A stretch of DNA of 49,560 nt from the NCBI GenBank assembly GCA_002401155.1, contig NVSG01000004.1:67258-116817 (forward strand). Direction: 5' to 3'. The notes below the pieces were generated by a model. The model saw nothing but the letters and a program-made list of their open reading frames with translations, did no database searches and had not been told where the DNA came from. Positions 16,048-24,947 of this stretch are shown piece by piece. The number at the start of each line of letters is the position of its first letter. Within the stretch, counting starts at the first letter, position 1. The stretch comes from Hyphomicrobiales bacterium. GTDB taxonomy: Bacteria; Pseudomonadota; Alphaproteobacteria; Rhizobiales; Rhizobiaceae. The position numbers and the translations under genes were made by a program.

Positions 16048-17210
16048 TAGCTGGCTAAATCTGCAACCACTGCATCCAAAAGCAAAAACCCGGATGGTGT
16101 GGCGCGTATCCAGCCATTGGGCGTGGATTCGATGAATCCGAACTCCTTCAGCGTGGCAATTTTCTTTGGATCGAAAGGCTTTTTGCTCAAGGCTTCATAT
16201 TTCGCAGGGTCGAAACCCTCGCGCAGGCGCAAATTCATTACCAGTAACTCGTCTGCCTGCTCGTCCAATGTCAGTAAATCCTGAGTGATCATGCCATGGC
16301 CATCCACATTGGCTTTTTGCCACCAGTTTTCAGGGTTGCGCTCGCATGCGGTGGCAATTTTTCCTTCATTGGTGGTGATGCGCCCATGCGCTCCAGGCCC
16401 GATGCCTGCATAATCCTGATAGCGCCAATAGACGAGATTATGCTGGCATTCCATGCCTTTTGCCGCGTAATTGGAAATTTCATAGGCGGCTAAATTATGC
16501 GCTTTGGTAATATCCGCGGTTAGTTCGTATAAATCCGCTGCCAAATCCTGATCGGGTATCTCAAAACGCCCTCTTTTATGCAGCTCATAGAAAGGCGTGC
16601 CTTGTTCAATGGTCAGTTGATAAAGGGATAGATGGTCAGCTGCTAGATCGATTGCCTCCCTCAGCTCTTTCTCCCACTGGGCCAAGGTTTGTTCCGGCCT
16701 TGCATAAATAAGATCAAAGGAGAGACGCGGGAAAATTCCTCGTGCCAGTTCAATCGCTGCCTTTGCCTCGGCGGCACTATGCATGCGGCCAAGAAATTTT
16801 AATTGGTCATCGCGCAGGGATTGAATCCCCAGCGAAACTCGGTTTACGCCAGCGGCGCGATAGGCTTTAAACCGCCCGGCTTCAACACTGGTGGGATTAG
16901 CTTCCAACGAAATTTCAACATCATTGGAGATGTGCCAGTGCTTGTCGATAGCGGCCAAAATACGTTCCAGCGTCGCCGGTTCCATCAGTGACGGCGTGCC
17001 GCCGCCAAAGAAAATGCTGGTAACTTCGCGCCCCGGAGCCATCGCGGCCATGTGGGCGATTTCGCGCTCATAACCGGTGACGAAAGTGGCCTGATCGACA
17101 GGCTTGTGCCGCACATGGCTGTTAAAGTCGCAATAGGGGCATTTGGCCATGCAGAACGGCCAGTGAATATAAACCCCGAAAGTGTTGCGACGAGCCGCCC
17201 CGATAGTCAT
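16047..17210 (-). CDS. hemW: Radical SAM heme chaperone HemW (coproporphyrinogen dehydrogenase-like)
   Basis: HemW binds heme and a 4Fe-4S cluster and is thought to insert heme into respiratory enzymes; it was long misnamed oxygen-independent coproporphyrinogen oxidase. The radical SAM motif CMAKCPYC (CxxxCxxC) sits in YIHWPFCMAKCPYCDFNSH near residue 18. IFFGGGTPSLM (the SAM-binding GGGTPS), ANPTSVEAGRF and the C-terminal HemN-like region (NLVYWRYQDYAGIGPGAHGRI) follow. Length, 387 residues, is normal. It lacks the N-terminal extension of true HemN. It starts 4 bases after the rdgB stop, so it belongs to the rph-rdgB-hemW operon. Confidence 0.94.
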   Translation of the reverse strand: MTIGAARRNTFGVYIHWPFCMAKCPYCDFNSHVRHKPVDQATFVTGYEREIAHMAAMAPGREVTSIFFGGGTPSLMEPATLERILAAIDKHWHISNDVEISLEANPTSVEAGRFKAYRAAGVNRVSLGIQSLRDDQLKFLGRMHSAAEAKAAIELARGIFPRLSFDLIYARPEQTLAQWEKELREAIDLAADHLSLYQLTIEQGTPFYELHKRGRFEIPDQDLAADLYELTADITKAHNLAAYEISNYAAKGMECQHNLVYWRYQDYAGIGPGAHGRITTNEGKIATACERNPENWWQKANVDGHGMITQDLLTLDEQADELLVMNLRLREGFDPAKYEALSKKPFDPKKIATLKEFGFIESTPNGWIRATPSGFLLLDAVVADLAS

Positions 17211-17214
17211 GACC

Positions 17215-17865
17215 CTATTTACTCAAACATTGGCGGGCAAACAGCGCAAATGCCCGCGTGCGATGGGAAAGGCCTTCATCTTCCGGCGTGCCATCCCAGC
17301 CATGTTTTTCTTCAGACGTCATTTCACCAAAGGTGCGCTCATGGCCATTGGGCAAAAATACCGGATCATAGCCAAAACCGAGCTCTCCGCGCGGTGGCCA
17401 GATCAATTGGCCCTCGGCTTCGCCGCGAAAATATTCCACATGGGAATCTGGCCAGATCAAACAAAGGGTGGCCACAAAACGCCCGGTTCGTTGCTCCGGC
17501 AAAGTTGCGCCTTTTGCCAGCAAAGCATCTTCAACCTTTTGCATGGCCATACTAAAATCACGTCCGGAGCCATCTTCTTTTTCGGCCCAGTCAGCGGTAT
17601 AAACCCCCGGCTGTCCGTCAAGCGCATCTACTACAAGGCCGCTATCATCAGAAAGAGCGGGAAGGCCCGTGGCGAGCATTGCAGCTTTTGCCTTGGTCAG
17701 CGCGTTTTCTTCAAACGTGGTACCGTTTTCCTCCGGTTCAGGCAGGCCGTGTTCCGCAGCAGATTTCGCAATCAGGCCGTAAGGCGCGAGCAATTCATTG
17801 ATCTCGCGCACCTTGCCTGCATTGTGGGTTGCAACCACGATTTCTTTTTCGACCAGTTTTCTCAT
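17215..17865 (-). CDS. rdgB: XTP/dITP pyrophosphatase (RdgB/HAM1 family)
   Basis: This enzyme cleanses the nucleotide pool by hydrolysing dITP, ITP and XTP to monophosphates. Family signatures in the 216 residues are [59 protein letters not shown] and the C-terminal [29 protein letters not shown] with SHRTRAF. The Asp pair of SDDSGL is the metal/catalytic site. It starts 5 bases after the rph stop; the rph-rdgB-hemW order is widespread in alphaproteobacteria. Confidence 0.97.
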   Translation of the reverse strand: MRKLVEKEIVVATHNAGKVREINELLAPYGLIAKSAAEHGLPEPEENGTTFEENALTKAKAAMLATGLPALSDDSGLVVDALDGQPGVYTADWAEKEDGSGRDFSMAMQKVEDALLAKGATLPEQRTGRFVATLCLIWPDSHVEYFRGEAEGQLIWPPRGELGFGYDPVFLPNGHERTFGEMTSEEKHGWDGTPEDEGLSHRTRAFALFARQCLSK

Positions 17866-17870
17866 GAGAT

Positions 17871-18575
17871 TTAAGAGTTCTGCAGTTTAATCAAATCGCT
17901 AATGCCATTTTTGGCAAGACCCATTAGCTGGCTAAATTCTTCTTCGCTAAAGGTATCACCCTCGGCCGTTCCCTGAATTTCCACAATACCGCCGGAGCCG
18001 GTCATGACAAAATTTGCATCGGTTTCCGCGGTGCTGTCTTCGGCATAATCAAGATCAAGCACCGGTGTGCCTTTATAAATGCCGCAGGAAATTGCCGCCA
18101 CATTGTCTTTCAGCACATTGGCTTCGACCATTTCGCGCTCGATCATCCAGTTAATGCACTCTTTCAAAGCAACAAATCCGCCAGTGATGGAGGCGGTTCT
18201 GGTGCCGCCATCGGCCTGCAACACATCGCAATCGACGGTAATTTGCCGTTCGCCCAAGGCTTTCAAATCGACCACGGCACGCAAGGAGCGTGCAATCAGG
18301 CGTTGAATTTCAAGGGTACGTCCGGATTGCTTGCCGGAAGAGGCTTCGCGCCGCATCCGCTCACCGGTTGAACGAGGCAACATGCCGTATTCTGCCGTCA
18401 CCCAGCCTTTACCGCCGCCGCGCAACCACGGTGGAACCCGCTCTTCAAGACTGGCAGTGCACAGCACATGGGTGTCGCCAAATTTTACCAGACAGGAGCC
18501 TTCCGCATGTTTGGCAAAGCCTCGCTCAAGTGTAACGGCCCGCATTTCATCGACAGCGCGTTTGGATGGACGCAT
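17871..18575 (-). CDS. rph: Ribonuclease PH
   Basis: RNase PH is a phosphorolytic 3'-5' exoribonuclease that trims tRNA 3' ends and takes part in rRNA decay. The 234-residue sequence opens [20 protein letters not shown] and contains [34 protein letters not shown] (phosphate-binding region) and QTDADGGTR-like [18 protein letters not shown], all diagnostic. Length is normal, so unlike the E. coli K-12 rph frameshift this copy is intact. It is first in an operon divergent from hrcA; the intergenic 132 bases must contain both promoters. Confidence 0.97.
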   Translation of the reverse strand: MRPSKRAVDEMRAVTLERGFAKHAEGSCLVKFGDTHVLCTASLEERVPPWLRGGGKGWVTAEYGMLPRSTGERMRREASSGKQSGRTLEIQRLIARSLRAVVDLKALGERQITVDCDVLQADGGTRTASITGGFVALKECINWMIEREMVEANVLKDNVAAISCGIYKGTPVLDLDYAEDSTAETDANFVMTGSGGIVEIQGTAEGDTFSEEEFSQLMGLAKNGISDLIKLQNS

Positions 18576-18707
18576 GGTGGAATTCCTTCTTTATTCTGGC
18601 TTTATCTTGGGAATTGAGTTTGGTTTTCAAATTTGTTTTACCGAAGAGAATAAACCTTGGCAAAGAATATCTGTGCAGTGGTGGGATTTCTGCTTATATT
18701 AAGCCTT

Positions 18708-19793
18708 ATGAGTACCAATTTTACACCGCCTGAACGCCCCCGCACTGCCCTTGAAGAGCTGGATCAGCGTTCGCGCGAGATTTTCAAATCAATTGTCGAC
18801 AGTTATTTCGAAACCGGCGAGCCGCTCGGGTCGCGCAATATCGCACGGCAATTATCCCGTTCAGCTTCCCCTGCCACCATTCGAAATGTGATGTCGGACC
18901 TGGAGCAGCTCGGACTGATCTATTCGCCCCACACCAGCGCTGGCCGCCTGCCAACCGATATCGGCCTTCGGTTCTTTGTCGATAGTTTTATGGAAATCGG
19001 CAATTTGGGCAAGCACGAACAAAAAGTCATTGAAGCCAAGGTGCAGGACGCATCGAACGGCCAGACCATGGAAAATATTCTGGTTGAAGCCAGCCAGATG
19101 CTTTCCGGCCTGTCGCGCAGCGCAGGCATGGTGATCACCACCAAAAACGATATTCGGTTGAAACACATCGAATTCATCCGTCTTGAACCAACCAAGGCGC
19201 TGGTGGTAATTGTCGGTGAAAACGGCTCGGTGGAAAACCGCGTCATCGCTCTGCCACCGGGCACTACCGCCTCGGCCCTGATTGAAGCTTCCAACTATAT
19301 CAGTGCAAAAATTGCCGGCTGTACCATTGCTGAGGCGCAGGCAGAACTCTCGCGACTTCACAATATGGCTCGCATGGAATTGGATAGTTTGGCTCAAAAA
19401 CTGGTCGATGAGGGTATCGCCATTTGGGCCGGTAGCGGGGAGGGTGAGCAGGGACAGCTTATTATCAGCGGTCATGCAAACTTGCTTGAAAACCTCACCG
19501 CAGCCGATGATCTCGACCGGGTCCGTGATCTGTTCGGTGAGTTGGAATCAAAGGATAATTTCCTGAAACTGCTGGAGCTTACCGAGGAAGGTGAAGGCGT
19601 TCGTATATTCATCGGTTCGGAAAACAAGCTGTTTTCCATGTCCGGGTCTGCGGTAATCGTCGCACCCTATCGTGACAAAGAGCAAAGGGTGATTGGCGCT
19701 ATTGGTATCATTGGTCCCACAAGGCTTAATTATGCGCGTATAGTGCCCATGGTTGACCATACCGCCAACGTGATCAGCAAAATTCTCAGATGA
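18708..19793 (+). CDS. hrcA: Heat-inducible transcription repressor HrcA
   Basis: HrcA represses groESL (and elsewhere dnaK) by binding CIRCE elements and is kept active by GroEL. The N-terminal winged helix is clear (LDQRSREIFKSIVDSYFETGEPLGSRNIAR, SPATIRNVMSDLEQLGLIYSPHTSAGRLPT). A GAF-like central domain and the HrcA C terminus follow (VIVAPYRDKEQRVIGAIGIIGPTRLNYARIVPMVD). I start at ATG 18708 (361 residues), because the family begins just before the ALEELDQRS segment; an upstream in-frame start would add a hydrophobic stretch not seen in HrcA. No CIRCE element is visible in this window. It is followed by grpE, as in most alphaproteobacteria. Confidence 0.96.
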   Translation: MSTNFTPPERPRTALEELDQRSREIFKSIVDSYFETGEPLGSRNIARQLSRSASPATIRNVMSDLEQLGLIYSPHTSAGRLPTDIGLRFFVDSFMEIGNLGKHEQKVIEAKVQDASNGQTMENILVEASQMLSGLSRSAGMVITTKNDIRLKHIEFIRLEPTKALVVIVGENGSVENRVIALPPGTTASALIEASNYISAKIAGCTIAEAQAELSRLHNMARMELDSLAQKLVDEGIAIWAGSGEGEQGQLIISGHANLLENLTAADDLDRVRDLFGELESKDNFLKLLELTEEGEGVRIFIGSENKLFSMSGSAVIVAPYRDKEQRVIGAIGIIGPTRLNYARIVPMVDHTANVISKILR

Positions 19794-19907
19794 TGCCAGA
19801 AATATGGGGAATTTTTGGACCATATTGCCGCAAAACACTTGATTTTTCTGCGCTAAACCCTGATATCAGACCAAATTCTCCTCTTAAAGACGATTAGGAA
19901 TTGATTG

Positions 19908-20690
19908 ATGACGGAAAACGCCGAACATCATGATGAAGATACTGCTCCTGAAGCAGAAACTTCGCAAAATGAAGTGCCCCAAAAAGGCGAGCCCGCAAAA
20001 GGCGAACCCACGGTCGAGCAAATGAAAGCTGCTGAACATTATGCAGCCGAAGATATGCTGAGCGACGACGAGGTTGAGGAGTTTCTCGGTGACGAAGTTT
20101 CTGAAGAGGAACTTGCCGAAGAAGAAGCCTCTGAAGGTTTCGCTGATCCTTTGGAAGCGCTGGCTGCCGACTGTCAAAAGCTGGAAACCGAAAATACCGA
20201 GTTAAAAGACCGCATTTTGCTAACTGCCGCCGATATGGAAAACCTGCGCCGTCGTACCACCAAAGACGTGGCCGATGCCCGTGCGTTCTCAATTGCCGGT
20301 TTTGCCCGTGATATGTTGGCTGTGTCCGACAATCTGCGCCGCACGATTGATTCTGTGCCCGAAGACGATAAAGGTTCAGAAGATATGAAGAACTTCCTTG
20401 AAGGTCTTGAAATGACGGAGCGCGAAATGCTCAACACCCTTGAAAAACACGGTGTTAAAAAACTCGTGCCGCTGGATGAAAAATTCGATCCGAATTTCCA
20501 TCAGGCAATGTTTGAATTGCCAAATTCAGATATTCCTAACAACACCATCGTTCAGGTGGTGCAGGATGGTTATGTTATCGGCAATAGGGTATTGCGCCCT
20601 GCCATGGTTGGTGTTGCCAAAGGTGGTCCCAAGTTTGTGGCCCCGACCAGTGACGCTAATGACGCAGAGACAGATGGCGCTGAAAGCTGA
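19908..20690 (+). CDS. grpE: Nucleotide exchange factor GrpE
   Basis: GrpE drives ADP release from DnaK. The core (about residues 80-235) has the long coiled coil ([40 protein letters not shown]) and the beta-wing signature [47 protein letters not shown] strongly acidic tail of about 75 residues (EDTAPEAET..., [11 protein letters not shown]) precedes the core, making the protein 260 residues against about 200 in many bacteria; acidic N-terminal tails are common in Rhizobiales GrpE. ATG 19908 has AGGA eight bases upstream. It follows hrcA by 114 bases. Confidence 0.96.
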   Translation: MTENAEHHDEDTAPEAETSQNEVPQKGEPAKGEPTVEQMKAAEHYAAEDMLSDDEVEEFLGDEVSEEELAEEEASEGFADPLEALAADCQKLETENTELKDRILLTAADMENLRRRTTKDVADARAFSIAGFARDMLAVSDNLRRTIDSVPEDDKGSEDMKNFLEGLEMTEREMLNTLEKHGVKKLVPLDEKFDPNFHQAMFELPNSDIPNNTIVQVVQDGYVIGNRVLRPAMVGVAKGGPKFVAPTSDANDAETDGAES

Positions 20691-20736
20691 TAGGGTTATC
20701 TGAAAGCAGGGCTCTGATGAAAGAAACGCGATCGAT

Positions 20737-23514
20737 ATGGCGGCAACCGATTTAAGGCTTTCTGATCTCATCGACGCGCAGGATTTGCGGGAAAAATTGT
20801 CTGCCCTTGTTAGGGAAGACGAGGGATCAAACCCCAAAATTCGCGCTGAAATTCTGGCCCTGTTAAAACAGGCCAATAAGGATGGGCGCAAAAAAGCCGA
20901 AGAGCTGCTTTTCGAAGATGGTGATGGCACGGCCTGTGCCCGCCGTATCTCCTATCTTCAGGACGAGTTGATCGGCATCATCTATAATTTTGCCATTACC
21001 CACGTTTATCCCAATAACAACGCCACCAATGCTGAAAAAATGGCCATTTGCGCCGTTGGAGGTTATGGCCGCGGCACATTGGCCCCCGGTTCCGACATCG
21101 ATTTGCTGTTCGTTTTGCCTTATAAGCAGACGGCTTGGGGCGAGTCCGTGGTCGAATATATCCTCTATATGCTGTGGGATATGGGGTTCAAAGTTGGCCA
21201 CGCCACCCGCAATATTGACGAATGCATCCGTCTTTCCCTCGACGATATGACCATCCGCACCTCCATTTTGGAGATGCGTTATATTTGGGGATCCAAGGAG
21301 CTGGCAAAGGAATTATCCAAAAAGTTTCAGGATAAAATCGTTGCCAATACGGCCCATGAGTTCATTGCAGCAAAGCTGGAAGAGCGCGATGCCAGACATA
21401 AGAAAAGTGGCGAATCGCGCTATCGGGTCGAACCTAATATCAAGGATGGCAAAGGCGGTCTGCGCGATCTTCATACTTTATTTTGGATCAGCAAATATTT
21501 CTTCAATGTGGGAAAATCCCGTGAACTGGTAAAACTCGGTTTTTTCACCAAGAAAGAATACCGCAAATTTCGCTCGGCAGAAAAGTTTCTCTGGACCGTG
21601 CGCTGCCATATGCATTTTCTCACCGGCCGCGCCGAAGAGCGTGTCTCCTTCGAATTACAGAGTGAACTGGCAGCCCGGCTGAAATATACCGCCCACGGCG
21701 GTCTGCGAGACGTTGAGCGCTTCATGAAGCACTATTTTTTGGTGGTAAAAGAAGTGGGCGATTTGACTCTCATTGCTTGCGCTGGACTTGAGGAGCGTGA
21801 GGCCAAGGAAGTCGGCGGCATACGCGGCCTGTTCCGCGCGGTCACCCAAAGACCACGCAAAATTAAAGGCCATGAGAATTTCATCCGCGATCATGGTCGC
21901 ATCAATGTTGTCGATAAAAACGTGTTCAAAAAAGAGCCGGTGAACATGATACGCCTGTTCAAACTGGCCGATGAACATGATCTCGATTTTCACCCAGATG
22001 CCATGCATCTTTTGTCGAAATCGTTGAAGCTGATCGACAAAAATTTTCGTAAAGATCCGGAAGTGGTTCGGCTGTTTCTCGATGTGGTCACCACCAAAAA
22101 CGGCCCGGAAGCCATTCTTCGTCGCATGAATGAATCGGGTTTTCTGGGTAAATTCATTCCCGCCTTCGGCAAGATCGTCGCAATGATGCAGTTTAATATG
22201 TATCACCATTTCACAGTGGACGAGCATTTGATCCAGTCTGTCGGTGCCTTGTGGGGCATTGAGAGTGGCAAGCTTGCCGAAGAACATCCGTTATCAGCAG
22301 AGCTTTTACCCGATATCAAGGATCGCGAGCTTCTATATGTGGCGCTGCTGATCCATGATATCGCCAAAGGCCGCAAGGAAGACCATTCAATTGCCGGTGC
22401 AAGGATTGCCAAAAGCCTGTGCCCGCGTCTTGGCATGAGCAAAGAGCAGACCGAGATGATTTCCTGGCTGGTGCTGGAGCATTTGACCATGAGTAACATC
22501 GCCCAGTCCCGTGATTTGAGCGATCGGAAAACCATCACAGACTTTGCCGAAACCGTTCAAACCGTGGAGCGCATGCGCTATTTACTCATCCTCACGGTTT
22601 GCGATATCCGGGCTGTTGGCCCCGGTGTCTGGAATGGCTGGAAGGGGCAATTGCTGCGTACGCTTTATTATGAAACCGAGCCGATCCTCACCGGCGGCTT
22701 TTCCAAGGCCTCGACCAAATCGAGAGCAGAAGCGGCCAAAAACCAGCTGGCCGCAGCGCTTGAAAGCTGGGATGCCGCTACCCGAAAACGCATCATCGAC
22801 TTGCCATATCCCGCCTATTTTCTTTCAACCGATGCTGAAAGCCAGGTCAGGCATATGAAATTCCTGCTTGAAACCGAGGAAAGCGGCAAACCACTGGCAA
22901 CGACCATTCACACCAGAGAATTTGAAGCGGTGACTGAAATCACCCTGATTGCACCCGATCACCCACGATTATTATCGATCATTGCCGGTGCCTGTAATGC
23001 TGCCGGTGCCAATATTGTCGACGCCAAAATTCACACCACCCATGACGGTCGGGCGCTAGATTCCATTTTCATCAATCGCGAATTCGACAATGACGAAGAT
23101 GAGATACGCCGCTCGAAAAAAATCGGCTCAATCATTGAAAATGTGCTCACCGGAAAAACCAGATTACCAGATATCATTGCCCAAAAATCCAGTTATAAAC
23201 GAGCATACAAAGCATTCAAAGTCCCTGCCAAAGTGATCATCGACAATGATTTATCCAATGATTTTTCGGTGATTGAGATCGAATGTCTGGATCGTCCGGG
23301 CCTGCTATCGCAGGTTACCAGACAATTAGCTGATCTCAATCTCGATATTGGCTCCGCCCATATCGCAACCTTTGGTGAAAAAGCCAATGACAGCTTTTAT
23401 GTAAATGATTTGATCGGCCACAAGATCACCTCACCTCAGCGCCAAAGAAAGATCAAAGAAGCTCTGATGAGGATATTGGAAGATAAGAAGAAGCCGGTAC
23501 TGGAAAAGGCTTAG
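20737..23514 (+). CDS. glnD: Bifunctional PII uridylyltransferase/uridylyl-removing enzyme GlnD
   Basis: GlnD is the glutamine sensor that uridylylates PII proteins when glutamine is low and removes UMP when it is high. It has 925 residues in the canonical order. The nucleotidyltransferase active site is GGYGRGTLAPGSDIDLL (about 108-124). The PII-UTase linker contains RYRVEPNIKDGKGGLRDLHTL. An HD hydrolase domain has its His-Asp pair in LLIHDIAKGRKEDHS (H540-D541). Two C-terminal ACT domains begin near 731 (LIAPDHPRLLSIIAGACNAAG) and 842 (CLDRPGLLSQVTRQLADL). Nothing is missing. The stop codon TAG lies at the edge of a dispersed TAGAGCGCTTCC repeat. Confidence 0.97.
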   Translation: MAATDLRLSDLIDAQDLREKLSALVREDEGSNPKIRAEILALLKQANKDGRKKAEELLFEDGDGTACARRISYLQDELIGIIYNFAITHVYPNNNATNAEKMAICAVGGYGRGTLAPGSDIDLLFVLPYKQTAWGESVVEYILYMLWDMGFKVGHATRNIDECIRLSLDDMTIRTSILEMRYIWGSKELAKELSKKFQDKIVANTAHEFIAAKLEERDARHKKSGESRYRVEPNIKDGKGGLRDLHTLFWISKYFFNVGKSRELVKLGFFTKKEYRKFRSAEKFLWTVRCHMHFLTGRAEERVSFELQSELAARLKYTAHGGLRDVERFMKHYFLVVKEVGDLTLIACAGLEEREAKEVGGIRGLFRAVTQRPRKIKGHENFIRDHGRINVVDKNVFKKEPVNMIRLFKLADEHDLDFHPDAMHLLSKSLKLIDKNFRKDPEVVRLFLDVVTTKNGPEAILRRMNESGFLGKFIPAFGKIVAMMQFNMYHHFTVDEHLIQSVGALWGIESGKLAEEHPLSAELLPDIKDRELLYVALLIHDIAKGRKEDHSIAGARIAKSLCPRLGMSKEQTEMISWLVLEHLTMSNIAQSRDLSDRKTITDFAETVQTVERMRYLLILTVCDIRAVGPGVWNGWKGQLLRTLYYETEPILTGGFSKASTKSRAEAAKNQLAAALESWDAATRKRIIDLPYPAYFLSTDAESQVRHMKFLLETEESGKPLATTIHTREFEAVTEITLIAPDHPRLLSIIAGACNAAGANIVDAKIHTTHDGRALDSIFINREFDNDEDEIRRSKKIGSIIENVLTGKTRLPDIIAQKSSYKRAYKAFKVPAKVIIDNDLSNDFSVIEIECLDRPGLLSQVTRQLADLNLDIGSAHIATFGEKANDSFYVNDLIGHKITSPQRQRKIKEALMRILEDKKKPVLEKA

Positions 23515-23590
23515 AGCGCTTCCCGAAAAGTTAAGCTGGCCGAAAAGTGGAGCCGGTTTTCGGACAAGAGGTGCGTAAGACCAAAAAGTA
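23512..23590 (+). repeat. Dispersed palindromic intergenic repeat (TAGAGCGCTTCC type)
   Basis: The repeat starts TTAGAGCGCTTCCCGAAAAG at the glnD stop codon. It contains the inverted pair CCGAAAA (23540-23546) and TTTTCGG (23557-23563), and ends near AAGACCAAAA. The same opening, TTAGAGCGCTTCC, also coincides with the stop codon of the OmpA-like gene at 4855-4867. Repeats of this kind are scattered between genes in Rhizobiales chromosomes. It fills the gap between the convergent glnD and acyltransferase genes. Confidence 0.65.
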
Positions 23591-23600
23591 ACGGGCCGAT

Positions 23601-24752
23601 TTACTCGGCAGCTTGCATTGCTGGCCTTGCCTGTTTTACTTCTGGGCGCTCTGTCATTGCCCATTGAGGGCGGGCGAACAGGAATTTTCCATAGCCGGTT
23701 AACAATGTCGCCCAATAGAGCATCATTGCGCCCAGAACACCTGAAATAGTAACCATCAGCGAAACCGTTCCAATATCGAGAAACGGTGCAAATTTCAGCA
23801 AAATTATCCGGCTAACTGCCATCGGGAAAAAGAACGCCAGATAGACAACAATCGAATGGCTGCCGAGATAGCGCAGGAACCCGGTGAAAGAAAACCTGGA
23901 AATAAGCGCCGAGAATAAAATCACCGCGACAGCGCCAAGTCCGCCAAGGAACAAGGATACTCCCGGATAGCCGGCTAAATACTCTGGCATTTCCATTCCA
24001 AGTATTTTATGGGGCGTCGCCATCCATTCAGCCGTTCGGGTGAAAGTTGCCATGCCATTGAATGCAGCCCATGCCAATAAGGCTAAAGTTGCTTTTGCGG
24101 CATTATCCATGACCCATGACGCCAATTGAAAAATATAGGGTGCCAATTTATAGCCGGCAAAGAAATAGACATATCTGGCTGCCATTTCATCAATGATCAT
24201 AGCGCCTGTATGGATTGGCAGGATTTCCGCCAATGCCGCAACGGCAAATATAACACGCCAGTCAATGCGCTCCACTAAACGGGTCATGATGAAAAAGATC
24301 GGCAGAATATAAATGAACCAAAGAGTTCCAAATGGCTGAATAAAGGCCATCAGGAAGTTTTGAAAAACTTCTACCGGTGTCTGGCCTTCGTCGATCCAGC
24401 TTGGGGCCTTGATTACGTATTGGATGGTCATCCACAAGATGTAGAAGTAGAAAAAATGCACCACTTTGCGGTCAAAATAGCGTTTCCACGGGCGGCTAAT
24501 CACACTTGCCAGAAACAGGCCGGAGATCATAAAAAAATCGGGCATGCGGAATGGCTGGGCAAATTGCACCACATAGTGCATCCAGCCAGTGGCTTCGGCG
24601 GCTTTTTCAACACCCAGCGTTGAGTGCATCATGACAACGAAAATAATACAAACACCCTTGGCGTAATCGACCCAGTCTACCCGGGGTTTACTTTGTCCAA
24701 TTTGCTGCCCGTTTTGCTGCCCAATTTGCGGCCCAATTTGCGAATGACTCAT
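23601..24752 (-). CDS. Acyltransferase 3 family integral membrane protein
   Basis: The protein (383 residues from ATG 24752, with AGGGA upstream) has about ten transmembrane helices. Family hallmarks are the first helix segment RVDWVDYAKGVCIIFVVMMHST with the conserved His (MMHS), and FRMPDFFMISGLFLASVISR with the conserved Arg/Asp-Phe block after helix 2. Acyltransferase-3 proteins O-acylate membrane or exported glycans (LPS, succinoglycan, peptidoglycan, Nod factors, osmoregulated glucans); the substrate here cannot be read from sequence. The N terminus is a glutamine-rich repeat (QIGPQIGQQNGQQIGQ). It lies between glnD (convergent) and a divergent PBP gene, so it could act on envelope glycans. 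Confidence 0.85.
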   Translation of the reverse strand: MSHSQIGPQIGQQNGQQIGQSKPRVDWVDYAKGVCIIFVVMMHSTLGVEKAAEATGWMHYVVQFAQPFRMPDFFMISGLFLASVISRPWKRYFDRKVVHFFYFYILWMTIQYVIKAPSWIDEGQTPVEVFQNFLMAFIQPFGTLWFIYILPIFFIMTRLVERIDWRVIFAVAALAEILPIHTGAMIIDEMAARYVYFFAGYKLAPYIFQLASWVMDNAAKATLALLAWAAFNGMATFTRTAEWMATPHKILGMEMPEYLAGYPGVSLFLGGLGAVAVILFSALISRFSFTGFLRYLGSHSIVVYLAFFFPMAVSRIILLKFAPFLDIGTVSLMVTISGVLGAMMLYWATLLTGYGKFLFARPQWAMTERPEVKQARPAMQAAE

Positions 24753-24947
24753 ATCATTTCCCTGCCAAATTCCCATTTGGATAAAGTTTTAGCAAAAAAT
24801 CAAAAAAATCCCGTTAACCATTCCATTAAAATTTTATCTAAACTTGGTTTCCCTTTACCACCCATTAAATAGCCCTATTTAAGATGCATCTAATCTGGCG
24901 GAATCCCTCCAGACATGTATTAATTTTTCGGGTTGATCGCGTAAATT

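Noticed and set aside
17182..17874. A 230-residue plus-strand frame opposite rdgB
   Set aside because: It is antisense to a fully conserved RdgB and has no recognisable motif or ribosome site.
18576..18707. CIRCE element upstream of hrcA
   Set aside because: I looked for TTAGCACTC...GAGTGCTAA on both strands and did not see it; in this group CIRCE is usually at groESL.
18861..19475. A 204-residue minus-strand frame opposite hrcA
   Set aside because: HrcA is clearly coded on the plus strand; the antisense frame lacks any family feature.
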